Assembly: GCA_001916035.1 (NCBI GenBank)
Contig: MNRQ01000020.1
Location: forward strand, 150,969 to 208,048
DNA: 57,080 nt
DNA from: Clostridium sp. 27_14
GTDB taxonomy: Bacteria; Bacillota; Clostridia; TANB77; CAG-508
Direction: 5' to 3'
Shown here: positions 18,113 to 27,824 of the stretch, in pieces
Position numbering within the stretch: position 1 is the first letter of the stretch
Layout: each line of letters starts with the position of its first letter
Position numbers and translations under genes: made by a program
The notes under the pieces: model-generated
What the model saw: the letters and a program-made list of their open reading frames with translations, nothing else
Databases searched by the model: none
What the model was told of the DNA's origin: nothing

Positions 18113-20479
18113 TTGAAAAATGTAGAAAGATATAATCCAAACATCGAAATAGGTTTAACAACAGATCAAGTAAAAAAAAGAATAGAAGAAAACTTTGTAA
18201 ATCATGATACAACAATACCAACTAAGAGCATAAAAAGAATCATATACGAAAATTTTTTCACACTATTTAATATAATAAATATTATACTAGCAATATGTAT
18301 ATTATGTGTAAAATCATATAAAAATATGTTATTTTTGCTCATAGTAATAATAAATACCGCAATAAGCACAATTCAAGAAATTCATTCAAAAAAAGTTGTA
18401 GACAAACTATCAATAGTTGCCTCTCCTAAAGCAAAAGTAATAAGAAATGGAAAAACAGAAATTATAGATATTCATCAATTAGTTTTAGATGATATTATCA
18501 TTTTAAAAACAGGAGAACAAATTGCAGCAGATTGTAAAATATTAAGTAATGAAGTTGAAGTGAATGAATCTTGTATAACTGGAGAAACCAATACAATTAG
18601 AAAAAAAGTAGGAGATATTTTACTTTCTGGTAGTTATATAGTAAGTGGCAATACTACTGCAAAAATCGAGCATATAGGAGAAGAAAACTATACTGCTCAA
18701 ATCTCAAGTGGTGCAAAATATGTAAAAAAAATAAAATCCGAAATCATGACCTCTTTAGATAAAATAATTAAAATATTAACTTTTGCAATTATACCTATTG
18801 GACTTTTATTTTTTGCTAATCAATTACATATTCCGGGTAACACTTATAAAACAGCTGTTATAAAATCAGTAGCCGCAATAATTGGTATGATACCAGAAGG
18901 ACTTGTACTACTAACTAGCACAGTATTAGCTGTAAGTGTAATACGACTTTCAAAATCAAATGTCCTAGTACAAGAACTTTACTGTATAGAAACATTAGCA
19001 AGAGTTGATACTCTTTGTCTCGATAAAACTGGTACTCTAACAGAAGGTAGTCTTCAAGTAGAAAAAATAATAGCCACTATGAGTAGTCAACAAGAAAACT
19101 TAAAAACTATATTGCAGTTATTTGCTAAGTTTTCACCAGATTCCAACACAACCATAGAAGCAATTAGAGATTTTTGTAATATTACTAATAACATCAATGA
19201 AAATTATCAGCTTGACCATGCAATACCATTTTCTTCTGAAAAAAAATGGTCTGGCATATCTTTAAAAAATAAAGGAAGTTATGTTTTAGGTGCCCCTGAA
19301 TTTGTACTAAAAGAACAATTTAACAAATATAAAAATGAGATTTTAAGTTATCAAGAAAACTACAGAGTTCTATCAATATCTCATTCAAATAATAAATTTG
19401 AAAATAATGACCTACCACAAAATTTAGAATTGCTTGGATTTGTTCTTGTTTCTGATAAAATACGTAAAGATGCTAAAAAAACTCTTGAATATTTTAAAAA
19501 TCAAGGAGTAAATATAAAAATAATATCAGGAGATAACCCCGTAACAGTTTCTAAAATTGGCAAACAAGTTGGATTAGAAAATTATGATAACTATATTGAT
19601 ATGTCTACTATTAAAGATTGCGATATCGATAAAATAGTTGAAAATCACACTATTTTTGGTAGAGTTTCACCTATTCAAAAAAAATTAATTATAGAAGCAT
19701 TACAAAGCAATGGTAAAACAGTTGCAATGACTGGTGATGGTGTTAATGACGTTTTAGCTTTAAAAACTTCTGATTGTAGTATTGCAATGGCTAATGGAAG
19801 TGATGCAGCTAAAAATGTATCCCAACTTATTTTGCTAGATTCTAACTTTTCTTCAATGCCTAAAATTGTTGCAGAAGGTAGAAGAACCATAAATAATATT
19901 GAACGTTCCGCTTCTTTATTTTTAGTTAAAACTATTTACTCATGTTTAAATGCAATTTTGTTTTTATTAATTGGAGAACCTTATCCTTTTGAACCAATTC
20001 AATTAAGTTTAATAAGTACTGTAACAATAGGTATTCCTTCATTTGTTTTAGCATTAGAACCTAATAAAGAACGAATAAAAGGTAATTTTTTAAGAAATGT
20101 AATATCAAAATCATTACCAACAGCATTATGTGTAACAACAAATATTTTTGCAATAACAATATTGAAAAAATATAATATTTTAACAGCATCTGAAAGTTCT
20201 ACTTTATGCATTATCTCAACAGGTACTCTAGGGTTACTTTTATTATTTACTTTAGCAAAAAGTAGGAAAAGTGAAAATTCAAAATTACCTTTTTCTCCTT
20301 TCAGATTGACTCTTGCTTTACTTATGATTGCTTTTTTTATTTGTTGCCTTACAATTTTTAATTGGTGGTTTGATATAACTGATTTACATTATCTTTTTGA
20401 TAAAATTCTTCCTTTAAGTATTATGTGTATTTTTAATTATTTAATTTTAAATTTTATATTTTCACATACAAAGTTTTGA
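18113..20479 (+). CDS. CtpE-like cation-translocating P-type ATPase
   Basis: The 788-residue pump has the phosphorylation motif DKTGTLTEG, the actuator loop ESCITGETN, the hinge MTGDGVNDVLALK and SDAAKN. The membrane motif MIPEGLVLLTSTVLAVSVIR resembles the CtpE group (reported to move Ca2+ in mycobacteria) more than classic KdpB or CopA. No N-terminal metal-binding CxxC domain is seen. About eight to ten transmembrane helices are expected. I choose the TTG at 18113 after GGAAAGTGATAAAA; the upstream TTG at 18056 is the -35 box. It faces away from rpoBC. The family is sure; the ion is inferred. Confidence 0.88.
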   Translation: MKNVERYNPNIEIGLTTDQVKKRIEENFVNHDTTIPTKSIKRIIYENFFTLFNIINIILAICILCVKSYKNMLFLLIVIINTAISTIQEIHSKKVVDKLSIVASPKAKVIRNGKTEIIDIHQLVLDDIIILKTGEQIAADCKILSNEVEVNESCITGETNTIRKKVGDILLSGSYIVSGNTTAKIEHIGEENYTAQISSGAKYVKKIKSEIMTSLDKIIKILTFAIIPIGLLFFANQLHIPGNTYKTAVIKSVAAIIGMIPEGLVLLTSTVLAVSVIRLSKSNVLVQELYCIETLARVDTLCLDKTGTLTEGSLQVEKIIATMSSQQENLKTILQLFAKFSPDSNTTIEAIRDFCNITNNINENYQLDHAIPFSSEKKWSGISLKNKGSYVLGAPEFVLKEQFNKYKNEILSYQENYRVLSISHSNNKFENNDLPQNLELLGFVLVSDKIRKDAKKTLEYFKNQGVNIKIISGDNPVTVSKIGKQVGLENYDNYIDMSTIKDCDIDKIVENHTIFGRVSPIQKKLIIEALQSNGKTVAMTGDGVNDVLALKTSDCSIAMANGSDAAKNVSQLILLDSNFSSMPKIVAEGRRTINNIERSASLFLVKTIYSCLNAILFLLIGEPYPFEPIQLSLISTVTIGIPSFVLALEPNKERIKGNFLRNVISKSLPTALCVTTNIFAITILKKYNILTASESSTLCIISTGTLGLLLLFTLAKSRKSENSKLPFSPFRLTLALLMIAFFICCLTIFNWWFDITDLHYLFDKILPLSIMCIFNYLILNFIFSHTKF

Positions 20480-20524
20480 TAATTTTGCATATATTAAAAT
20501 ACTATTTTTAAAGTCATAGAGTAA

Positions 20525-20553
20525 TTGACAATAACATATAATTATGATATATT
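20525..20553 (+). promoter_or_regulatory. Sigma-A promoter for the small multidrug-export family gene
   Basis: TTGACA (20525-20530), 17 nt, TATATT (20548-20553), about 115 nt upstream of the start codon at 20669. Confidence 0.65.
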
Positions 20554-20668
20554 TTCTAAAATTCATATTATAGATAATTTAATTTATAGTACACAAAATT
20601 TGCTTTAAATATTTTTAATTATTTAATTAAAGTGCACACAATTATTATCTTAAGAAAGGACGATAGAA

Positions 20669-21241
20669 ATGTCATCATTACCTATATTTGTAAAATATTT
20701 AATAACATTTTTTATAAGCATGGTTCCTATAGTTGAACTAAGAGGAGCTATACCAATTGCAGAAAGTCTAGGACTTAATATATTTATTTATTATCCTGTA
20801 GCTATAATAGGAAATATGTTACCCGTTCCTATTATATACTTATTTGCAAGAAAAGTACTTGAATGGGGAAAAGATAAAAAAGTAATTGGCAAGTTTTTTA
20901 CATGGTGCCTTGAAAAAGGTGAAAAAGGTGGAGAAAAATTAAAAGAAACAGCTGGAGAAAGAGGTTTGTTTTTTGCCTTACTTTTATTTGTTGGTATTCC
21001 TCTACCTGGTACAGGGGCTTGGACAGGAACTTTAGCTGCTAGCTTTTTAAATATTGATTTTAAAACAAGCATTTCTGCTGTTACTCTAGGTGTTTTATTG
21101 GCTGGTATTATTATGTCTTTGGGCAGCAAAGTTGTTTCTATTTTAGGCTGGCCTGGATTAATTGCAATTATTGCTGTAATTCTTATTCTTATTTGTGTTT
21201 TTATTTTTAATGGTAAAAATAAAAACAAAAGTGGACATTAA
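20669..21241 (+). CDS. Small multidrug export family membrane protein (COG2426 type)
   Basis: The 190-residue hydrophobic protein has the family features: MVPIVELRGAIPIAESLG near the N-terminus, GNMLPVPIIYLFARKVLEW, and FVGIPLPGTGAWTGTLAASF, then two C-terminal helices and a Lys/Asn tail. The P-x-x-E-x-R-G-A-I-P and PLPGTGAWTG motifs are diagnostic. The family is annotated as putative multidrug or small-molecule export, with little experimental support. The start is preceded by AAGAAAGGACG. Its stop codon lies inside the stem of the following terminator. Confidence 0.85.
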   Translation: MSSLPIFVKYLITFFISMVPIVELRGAIPIAESLGLNIFIYYPVAIIGNMLPVPIIYLFARKVLEWGKDKKVIGKFFTWCLEKGEKGGEKLKETAGERGLFFALLLFVGIPLPGTGAWTGTLAASFLNIDFKTSISAVTLGVLLAGIIMSLGSKVVSILGWPGLIAIIAVILILICVFIFNGKNKNKSGH

Positions 21242-21266
21242 TAGCATTAGGTTTTAATGTCTACTT
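21229..21266. terminator. Intrinsic terminator overlapping the stop codon
   Basis: AGTGGACATTAA pairs with TTTAATGTCTACT followed by a T run. The upstream arm contains the stop codon of the preceding gene. It is convergent with the AI-2E-type pseudogene. The sequence resembles the hairpin at 56203-56248. Confidence 0.85.
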
Positions 21267-21325
21267 TTTTGTTCTTTTCCAAAATTATGAAATAAATTTT
21301 ATACAATTATTATTAATTATAATTC

Positions 21326-22442
21326 TTAAATTACATCATTATTTACAAAATCCTCTAAAATAAGTTTAATAACTGCTGCCACTGGAACTGCTAAAAACAT
21401 TCCAATCATTCCAAAATATGCCCCACCAACCGTTACAGAAAAAATTACTAATAATGGACTTATTTCCAAAGAATTTCCTATAATACGTGGATTAATAATA
21501 TTAGCATCTATTTGTTGCAAAACAACTACAACAATTGCCATAATTAATGCTTGAAGCCATCCTCCTGTAATAAATGTTATCAAAATTGCAATCGCAACTG
21601 CAACAATAGCACCAATATATGGGATTAGATTAAACAAACCTATCATAAAGCCTAATAATGGTGCATATTTAACGCCTATTATGCTCATCGCTATTGTTGT
21701 TAATATTCCTACAATAAATGCATCTATAACTTGACTACCTACAAATTTGAAAAACATTTCATTTACTTGTCCAAAATATTTATCTATATGATTATAAGCC
21801 TTTTTATTAAATACTCGCTTAGCCAGCTTGTTTAAAAAACTCATTATTTCTTTTCTTTGTAATAAAACATAAACAGAAACAACCAATGATACAAAAACAT
21901 CAAAAATTGATGAAAATACATTTAATATATTTTGAGCATATTGCAATACCTTTTCATAGTTTAAACTTAATAATTGTTGTACATTTATATTACGTATATT
22001 CTCTATAATTGTATTTGCTACATCACTCTTAAATATAGAATCTTCTGGCAAGTTACTTAATTGATTTACAACTTTTTCATAATAAGTTGGTATTCCCATA
22101 ATCAATTCTGTTATACTTTCTTTTAATACAGGAAAAATAAAGTTTATAATAATTATAAGTATTAGAATTGCTATTAAATATGTTGTAAATACACTTAATC
22201 CTCTAGCATGTTTTGATAAAAACTTGATTTTGCAATCTTTATAAGTTTTTTCAATCTTTCTACATCCCAGCCAAAAATGGTTTTAATACTTTAAAAAATG
22301 TTCCAAACCATTCTTGTACATTTCCAAAATTGTCAAATATTTTATATACAATAATTATGCATACTGCTAATAAAAAATACGATATCCACCTTTTAGCACT
22401 CAATTTTTTAACTTCCGTTTTTTCTTCCTTAATATCTTTCAT
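21326..22442 (-). pseudogene. AI-2E family permease, frameshifted by an internal deletion
   Basis: The N-terminal piece starts at 22442 and runs MKDIKEEKTEVKKL to VLKPFLAGM, then stops. Reading resumes in another frame at 22265 with CRKIEKTYKDCKIKF and continues without a stop to 21326, through SIIGVKYAPLLGFMIGLFNL and IPYIGAIVAV, typical of the family. Joined, the product would be about 370 residues, the usual size. The segment normally found after KPFLAG (roughly ten residues, AYLLNP-like) is missing. A deletion not divisible by three thus explains both the gap and the frame change. A reading from the ATG at 22105 would lack the first helices. Confidence 0.75.
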
Positions 22443-22469
22443 TATTATTTAATTCCTTTCATTACTATC

Positions 22470-23258
22470 TCATTTTTTACTTACTGGGTGTTTTTTTTCC
22501 GTCTCCAAAAGCACCTCTAAACCAACTGGGCAGTGATCACTTCCAAAAATTTCTGGATATATTATAGCGTCTTGAATTTTGTCTTTTATCCTGTCAGATA
22601 CTATAAAATAGTCTATTCTCCATCCTACATTTTTTTCTCTTGCTTTTCCCATATATGACCACCATGTATAACTGTCTGTTTTATCTGGGTATAAATATCT
22701 AAAGGTATCTATGAATCCTGATTTTAATAGTTCTGTCATTTTTTCTCTTTCTTCATCTGTAAATCCTGCGTTTCCTCTATTTGTTTTTGGGTTTTTTAAG
22801 TCTATTTCTTCATGTGCTACATTTAAGTCTCCACACATTATTACAGGCTTTTTTTCGTTTAGTTTTAATAAGTATTTTCTTATTTCGTCTTCCCATACTT
22901 GTCTATATTCTAGTCTTTCTAATTCTCTTTTTGAATTTGGTGTATATATTGTTACCATATAAAATTCGTCAAATTCTAAAGTTATTACTCTTCCTTCTTT
23001 GTCATGCTCATCTATGCCTATTCCATAAAACACATTTATTGGCGGTATTTTAGTGTAAATTGCTGTACCTGAATATCCTTTTCTTTCTGCACTGTTATAA
23101 TATGATTTATATCCTTCAAATTCTAACTCTATTTGTTCTGGTTGACATTTTGTTTCTTGTATACAAAAAATGTCTGCATCTATTTCTTTAAAAAATTCTT
23201 TAAATCCTTTATTTATACATGCTCTTATTCCATTTACATTCCATGATATAAGTTTCAT
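22470..23258 (-). CDS. exoA: Exodeoxyribonuclease III / AP endonuclease
   Basis: The 262-residue enzyme removes nucleotides 3'-5' and cleaves at abasic sites in base-excision repair. Motifs are MKLISWNVNGIRACINKGF, IFCIQETKC (metal Glu), GYSGTAIYTK, CGDLNVAHEEIDLKNPK, WRIDYFIVSDR and GSDHCPVGLE with the catalytic Asp-His. The Mg2+ and catalytic residues are all present. I start at the ATG 23256-23258 after AAGGAAGAGATAG; seven extra upstream codons are the ribosome binding region. Confidence 0.95.
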   Translation of the reverse strand: MKLISWNVNGIRACINKGFKEFFKEIDADIFCIQETKCQPEQIELEFEGYKSYYNSAERKGYSGTAIYTKIPPINVFYGIGIDEHDKEGRVITLEFDEFYMVTIYTPNSKRELERLEYRQVWEDEIRKYLLKLNEKKPVIMCGDLNVAHEEIDLKNPKTNRGNAGFTDEEREKMTELLKSGFIDTFRYLYPDKTDSYTWWSYMGKAREKNVGWRIDYFIVSDRIKDKIQDAIIYPEIFGSDHCPVGLEVLLETEKKHPVSKK

Positions 23259-23353
23259 CTTTCTATCTCTTCCTTTCACTTATTATATAACAAATCCATT
23301 TTAACATTTTTAATACCTCTTGTAAATATTTTACATAAATTCTTTAAATAACA

Positions 23354-23382
23354 ATGACTTTTATTTATCTTTATGATATAAT
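23354..23382 (+). promoter_or_regulatory. Possible promoter for the 119-residue hypothetical gene
   Basis: A TATAAT (23377-23382) lies 17 nt after a weak ATGACT (23354-23359). About 100 nt follow before the start codon, including a small CTCC-TTT-GGAG hairpin. Confidence 0.4.
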
Positions 23383-23480
23383 CTTTATACATTGGGTTTA
23401 TTCCAATTAATCCTTTATATCTCCTTTGGAGGTTTTACATATAGAAACTTTACAACATTTAATTAAAGGGAGGTTTTTTT

Positions 23481-23840
23481 ATGACATTTTTTCAAACACA
23501 CATCATGATAATATGTATTACTATCTGCATTATCATTACAATAGCTTACATATTCTTAATTAAAGCTGTTCGCCTTAATGGTCATTCAAAAGCAGAACTC
23601 AAAATGTACAATGCTGGAGATTATGTAACAAATCCAGATGCTATAAGAGATAATTTTCCAATAGAAGTTTATTATAAAAAACTACATTATTGGGAATCCA
23701 CTTATATTATAATAGCTAATTCTAACACTTACATTTCTGTTTGCGATGGACTTTATGACATAACTCCTGATATAGAAATTTATTTAACCACTAACAAAAA
23801 GCGATTAACAAGTTTTCAAAAAAAATATAATAATTATTAA
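23481..23840 (+). CDS. Hypothetical membrane-anchored protein
   Basis: The 119-residue protein has one N-terminal transmembrane helix (IMIICITICIIITIAYIFLI) then a soluble domain with Tyr-rich strands (PIEVYYKKLHYWESTYIIIA). I do not recognise the family. The start is supported by AAAGGGAGG six nt upstream, and the gene is bounded by a promoter and a terminator, so it is probably real. It is transcribed opposite to its neighbours. Confidence 0.6.
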   Translation: MTFFQTHIMIICITICIIITIAYIFLIKAVRLNGHSKAELKMYNAGDYVTNPDAIRDNFPIEVYYKKLHYWESTYIIIANSNTYISVCDGLYDITPDIEIYLTTNKKRLTSFQKKYNNY

Positions 23841-23848
23841 AAAATGTC

Positions 23849-23897
23849 AAAAAAGTAGACGTTGGTATTTATTAAAACATACTAACGTCTATTTTTT
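23849..23897. terminator. Bidirectional terminator
   Basis: AAAAGTAGACGTT (23851-23863) pairs with AACGTCTATTTTTT (23884-23897), with an inner GTAT/ATAC pairing. It separates the hypothetical gene from the convergent G5/SleB-like gene. Confidence 0.8.
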
Positions 23898-23933
23898 AAT
23901 TATTTTTATATAAATATTTATTCTTATTGACTA

Positions 23934-24965
23934 TTAAAAATATACATTTCCACCTATATATACACCTGCATGTGTGCCTGCAGATCTAAAAGATAAATAA
24001 CTGTGGCTTCTTTTTCCATTTAAAGCATCAACTACTGCTTGTTTTACATAAGATGGATATTTACCATTTAACTTTCTTTTCCAATGGCTATCTATTGAAT
24101 AACAAAATTGTCCTTTTGCTTTATATTGGCTTAATGGATCAGATCCGTTTTTTCTCCATTTAGAACTTTCTGCTCTATTACATGCTGTTGTTATAACTGC
24201 TAAAGATCCTGCATAACTTGATCCAGATTCTTGTGCTGTTATTGCACACAACAAGTCTAAATCATTTGCTGAATATGACCATTTTCCTCCTGAGTATGAT
24301 GTTGTTACTCCTGATGTTGTAGTAGTTGTTGTTCTTGATGTTGTTGCTCCTCTTGATGTTACAACCTTTTTATTTACTTGAACAATTTTATTTATTGGTT
24401 CTTTTACAACAACTTCTGATATTTGTGTTTTCTCAATTTCTATATCATTTTGATATTTGATTTTATATGTTACTTCTTTTAGTCCTTCTTGACCTTCTTG
24501 TAATACTTTATTTTGAACATTTGAATCTGTTCCTGCTGTATTTTTTGTAATAGTTTCAAATGGTATTACTTCTTGTTCAACAACTATTTTTTCTGTAATT
24601 GGTGCATAATTTTGCATTAATTCATCTAATGATGCTTTTACACCTTGTTCAGAAACTTCTGATATTTTTACTTCATTATAAGATTTATCTGTAATTTTTA
24701 TTACCATTCCTTCTGTAACTTTTTCTTCTACATCTGGAACTGTTTTTTGTGTATCTTCAAGAATTATGTTATTTTCTGCTAATACCTCAGAAACTTTCTC
24801 TTTTGCTGTAATTGTTGATAATTCATATCCGTTTTGTAATATAATTTTTACATCAGTCATATTTCTATTAACTGCTAAAACTCCGATACCTGATATTAAT
24901 ACTAAGATAATGCTAACACATATAATTTTTACAATTGAAAGTGAAGCGTTTTCTTTGTTTTTCAT
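23934..24965 (-). CDS. YabE-like G5-domain protein with a SleB-like hydrolase domain
   Basis: The 343-residue exported protein has a membrane anchor (about 11-31), one DUF348/ubiquitin-like module (VKIILQNGYELSTITAKEKV), a G5 domain (about 125-200, including IKYQNDIEIEKTQISEVVV), a Ser/Thr-rich linker (TTSRTTTTTTSG), and a C-terminal domain beginning SANDLDLLCAITAQESGSSY and containing CNRAESSKWRK and QFCYSI. That last domain looks like the SleB/cell-wall hydrolase family; the first Glu is the likely catalytic acid. Usual YabE proteins carry three DUF348 copies and a 3D (MltA-like) domain. A consensus promoter lies at 25072-25100. It probably cuts peptidoglycan in growth, germination or resuscitation. 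Confidence 0.8.
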   Translation of the reverse strand: MKNKENASLSIVKIICVSIILVLISGIGVLAVNRNMTDVKIILQNGYELSTITAKEKVSEVLAENNIILEDTQKTVPDVEEKVTEGMVIKITDKSYNEVKISEVSEQGVKASLDELMQNYAPITEKIVVEQEVIPFETITKNTAGTDSNVQNKVLQEGQEGLKEVTYKIKYQNDIEIEKTQISEVVVKEPINKIVQVNKKVVTSRGATTSRTTTTTTSGVTTSYSGGKWSYSANDLDLLCAITAQESGSSYAGSLAVITTACNRAESSKWRKNGSDPLSQYKAKGQFCYSIDSHWKRKLNGKYPSYVKQAVVDALNGKRSHSYLSFRSAGTHAGVYIGGNVYF

Positions 24966-25071
24966 TATTTATCATCCTTCCTAATTATTCGAGTCCAGTT
25001 AAAATATTATTAAATTTGATTAGTTTTATTTTTTGTTACCTAATATATTATCCTGTCCACCGAATAGTCTT

Positions 25072-25100
25072 ATTATACCACCATATAGAAATTTTGTCAA
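25072..25100 (-). promoter_or_regulatory. Consensus sigma-A promoter for the G5/SleB-like gene
   Basis: On the minus strand TTGACA (25095-25100) and TATAAT (25072-25077) are 17 nt apart, a perfect consensus. The transcript would have an untranslated leader of about 100 nt. I see nothing else in the 24966-25253 gap. Confidence 0.8.
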
Positions 25101-25253
25101 ATTTTAGCAAGTCCCAAAAAAGCCTATATCAAGCCTTTTCTAGTATTATTATATGTCTGAAATGTCCTAAATATAACCAAAAAAGCATATTTTATTTTTT
25201 ATATGAATTAAATTTTCTATGCATTATAGTTCTCAGTACTATTTCTTATCAAA

Positions 25254-26042
25254 TTAAATATTAAAAAGTTCTCTTACATTTTGCATTGTTATTTTTGCAA
25301 CTTCCTCTAAAGAAATATTTTTTGCTTTTGCAATCTTTTCAGCAATATATTTTACATTTCTACAATCATTTCTAGTTCCACGTACTGGTTCTGGAGCTAA
25401 ATATGGGCTATCTGTTTCTATTAAAATTTTATTATTTGGGACCAAATTAATCATTTCTTCTGCATTTTTAGAACTTTTAAATGTTATTGGTCCTGCAAAA
25501 GATATATAAAAACCAAGTTTTAAACCTTCTTTTATTAATTCTCTATTTTGTGGACAACAATGAAATACACCTTTTTTATCAACTGGATTTTGTTTTAATA
25601 TTTCTAATGTATCCATTATTGCTTCTCTTGTATGTATAACAATTGGTAATTTCAATTTATTAGCTAGTTCTATCTGCTTTATAAATGCCTTTCTTTGTAG
25701 TTCTCTCATCTTTTCGTCTTTTTCCCAATAGTAATCAAGACCTATTTCCCCTATTGCAACAATTTTATTTTTTTGTTTTTCCAGCATTTTTTCAATTTCC
25801 GAAATTTGTTTCCACATTTCTTCCTCATCTTGTGGAATATCATTAGGTGAAATACCACAAGTTGCATAAATAAAATCATATTTTTCTGCTAACTCAACAG
25901 CTTTTTTTGAACCTTCTAAACTATACCCTGCTGTTATAAAATTCTTAATTCCTGCATCTTGTATTTTAGAAATTATTTCTTCTCTATCATTATCAAATTT
26001 TTCATCATCTAAATGTGCATGACTGTCTATTAATTCTATCAT
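25254..26042 (-). CDS. tatD: TatD family metal-dependent DNase
   Basis: The 262-residue protein begins MIELIDSHAHLDDEKFDNDR with the metal-binding HxH. It has AIGEIGLDYYW (metal Glu), LPIVIHTREA, GVFHCCPQ and ILIETDSPYLAPEPVRG, the complete TatD pattern. TatD enzymes are Mg2+-dependent 3'-5' nucleases or deoxyribonucleases. The start follows AAGGAGATATAAAAA. It lies next to acpS in the same orientation, a 50-bp gap away. Confidence 0.93.
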   Translation of the reverse strand: MIELIDSHAHLDDEKFDNDREEIISKIQDAGIKNFITAGYSLEGSKKAVELAEKYDFIYATCGISPNDIPQDEEEMWKQISEIEKMLEKQKNKIVAIGEIGLDYYWEKDEKMRELQRKAFIKQIELANKLKLPIVIHTREAIMDTLEILKQNPVDKKGVFHCCPQNRELIKEGLKLGFYISFAGPITFKSSKNAEEMINLVPNNKILIETDSPYLAPEPVRGTRNDCRNVKYIAEKIAKAKNISLEEVAKITMQNVRELFNI

Positions 26043-26092
26043 TTTTTATATCTCCTTAAATTATTATGTCACACAAAAGCTATTTTAGTCTT

Positions 26093-26464
26093 TTAAGACA
26101 AGGCTACTACATACGCTACTGCATATTCTTTACAATGTGAAATACTAATATCTATACTTTCAAAAATATTTTCATCTATTCCATACAAATGTACATAAGG
26201 CTTTCCTTCTTTATCATCAATTATCTCAATATCTTTCCAAGTTATTGCATATTTATCATTCAATTTTGTAGATATTGCTTTAAATACCGCTTCTTTGGCT
26301 GCAAATCTCCCTGCATAATGTTGATATTTTTGTTTTTTTCTTGATTCACAATATTGGATTTCTGCCTCTGTAAAAACTCTATCTTTAAAAGCTTGTTCCA
26401 TATCCTCCATTGTTTGTTTTATTCTCTCTATTTCTATTATATCTGTACCACAAGTAATTTTCAT
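26093..26464 (-). CDS. acpS: Holo-[acyl-carrier-protein] synthase
   Basis: The 123-residue enzyme transfers 4'-phosphopantetheine from CoA to acyl carrier protein. Signatures are CGTDIIEIERIKQTME (metal Asp), RFAAKEAVFKAIST (catalytic Glu and Lys) and ISISHCKEYAVAYVVA. The length is normal for AcpS. AAAGGAAAGTGAT precedes the ATG. The 95 bp upstream are AT-rich with short CTAAA-type iterations and no obvious promoter. Confidence 0.94.
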   Translation of the reverse strand: MKITCGTDIIEIERIKQTMEDMEQAFKDRVFTEAEIQYCESRKKQKYQHYAGRFAAKEAVFKAISTKLNDKYAITWKDIEIIDDKEGKPYVHLYGIDENIFESIDISISHCKEYAVAYVVALS

Positions 26465-26559
26465 TTTAAATCACTTTCCTTTCAAAAAGCACAACCTTTT
26501 CAATCAACAATCTAAATAACTCTAAAACATTAAAACTAATCTAAAATAATTTAAACCAA

Positions 26560-27786
26560 TTAAAATAGTCTAAAGTAATTTAATATATTAAAAACTAAAG
26601 TAACCACTAAAATTCCTACTAAAACTAAAGTGATTTTTGAGTTTCTTTCTACTTTCATATTTTTATACAAAACATCAAATTGATTTTTTACATCAAAATA
26701 TAATTTATCAATTTCTAATTTTTTAGAAATCTCCAAATTTATCCATGATCCTACTTCTTCATCAGTAACTTCTTGTATCCATAATTTTTTAGTAAAATCA
26801 ACAAATTTCTTACATGCTGATTTAGTATCTTGTGTTTTCTGAAATTCAAAATCAATTTTTTTCAAATATATTTTTTTATACAAATTTAAAATATATGTAT
26901 ATAAATAAATTCCTTCAAACTCATCTGGTAAAATAGTATAATTATACATATCTGCATCAGATGCAAATAATGTTACACCTTGCTTAGATGCACTAAGTTT
27001 TGCATATTTCCATTTTGAAAAGCTAACAGCATTATTATCCCTTCCAAAATCAACACTATTATCAGCAGACAAAAAATTAGAAAATTTGACAAAGTTATTT
27101 TCTACATTCTCAAATGGATTGTTCATTCCCCAATTTTGTTGGTCTATACATACATACGAATAACTTAAAAAACGTTCTGTTTCTAAATCTAATTTAATTG
27201 ATTCAACCTTTGAGCCTGTTATATTTTCAATTAAATCTGTAAATTTTTTAACATCTGAAAAAGTATCTGTTTGTAAATGAATGTTTTGATATGTTCCTAT
27301 TCCTTCATCTTCTTTTTGTATATCACGAAAACGATAATTAAAATTTAAAAGATCTGTAAATTCATTTGTACTATCTAAACTTGTTTTTATAAGTAAAAAA
27401 CATATTCCTGTATTAAAACATATTATTTCTAATTTACGTATTTTAAAAAATATACAATTTTCATCTGTTTTTCCATGTACATCTCGTGGTAAATTATACT
27501 CAAAAATTGTACATGGATATTCTGCTAAAATTGCTGATTTTGTTTCAAGTGGTAATTCTTCTAATTTTTTCATTTTTGCTTCTGAAAGTCCAAAACTTGA
27601 AAATAAAAATTCTTGTACCTTTGGTAAAAAATATTGATATACTCTTAAATCTTTCTCTTTTCTAAAAATTTTTAGTTGTACATTTTTATCTTTTAGTAAT
27701 TTTAACAAATATTTTTGATATTTATTTTCCTTTATTACAAAAGGATGTATAAAATATGAATATTGATATTTTATCTTTTGTCCCAT
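26560..27786 (-). CDS. Conserved-looking protein of unknown function with a C-terminal membrane anchor
   Basis: The 408-residue protein has a long soluble N-terminal part and a C-terminal transmembrane helix (ITLVLVGILVVTLVFNIL) followed by NYFRLF. A block just before the helix (LEIDKLYFDVKNQFDVLYKN, then MKVERNSK) loosely resembles the CorA-type helix leading to its first membrane segment, but the GMN motif is missing. I do not assign a function. The start follows AGGTGATAGTAA. It is 38 bp downstream of the WG-repeat gene and may share its transcript. Confidence 0.65.
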   Translation of the reverse strand: MGQKIKYQYSYFIHPFVIKENKYQKYLLKLLKDKNVQLKIFRKEKDLRVYQYFLPKVQEFLFSSFGLSEAKMKKLEELPLETKSAILAEYPCTIFEYNLPRDVHGKTDENCIFFKIRKLEIICFNTGICFLLIKTSLDSTNEFTDLLNFNYRFRDIQKEDEGIGTYQNIHLQTDTFSDVKKFTDLIENITGSKVESIKLDLETERFLSYSYVCIDQQNWGMNNPFENVENNFVKFSNFLSADNSVDFGRDNNAVSFSKWKYAKLSASKQGVTLFASDADMYNYTILPDEFEGIYLYTYILNLYKKIYLKKIDFEFQKTQDTKSACKKFVDFTKKLWIQEVTDEEVGSWINLEISKKLEIDKLYFDVKNQFDVLYKNMKVERNSKITLVLVGILVVTLVFNILNYFRLF

Positions 27787-27824
27787 TTACTATCACCTAT
27801 TATTTTTCCTTTCCTTACTATATC

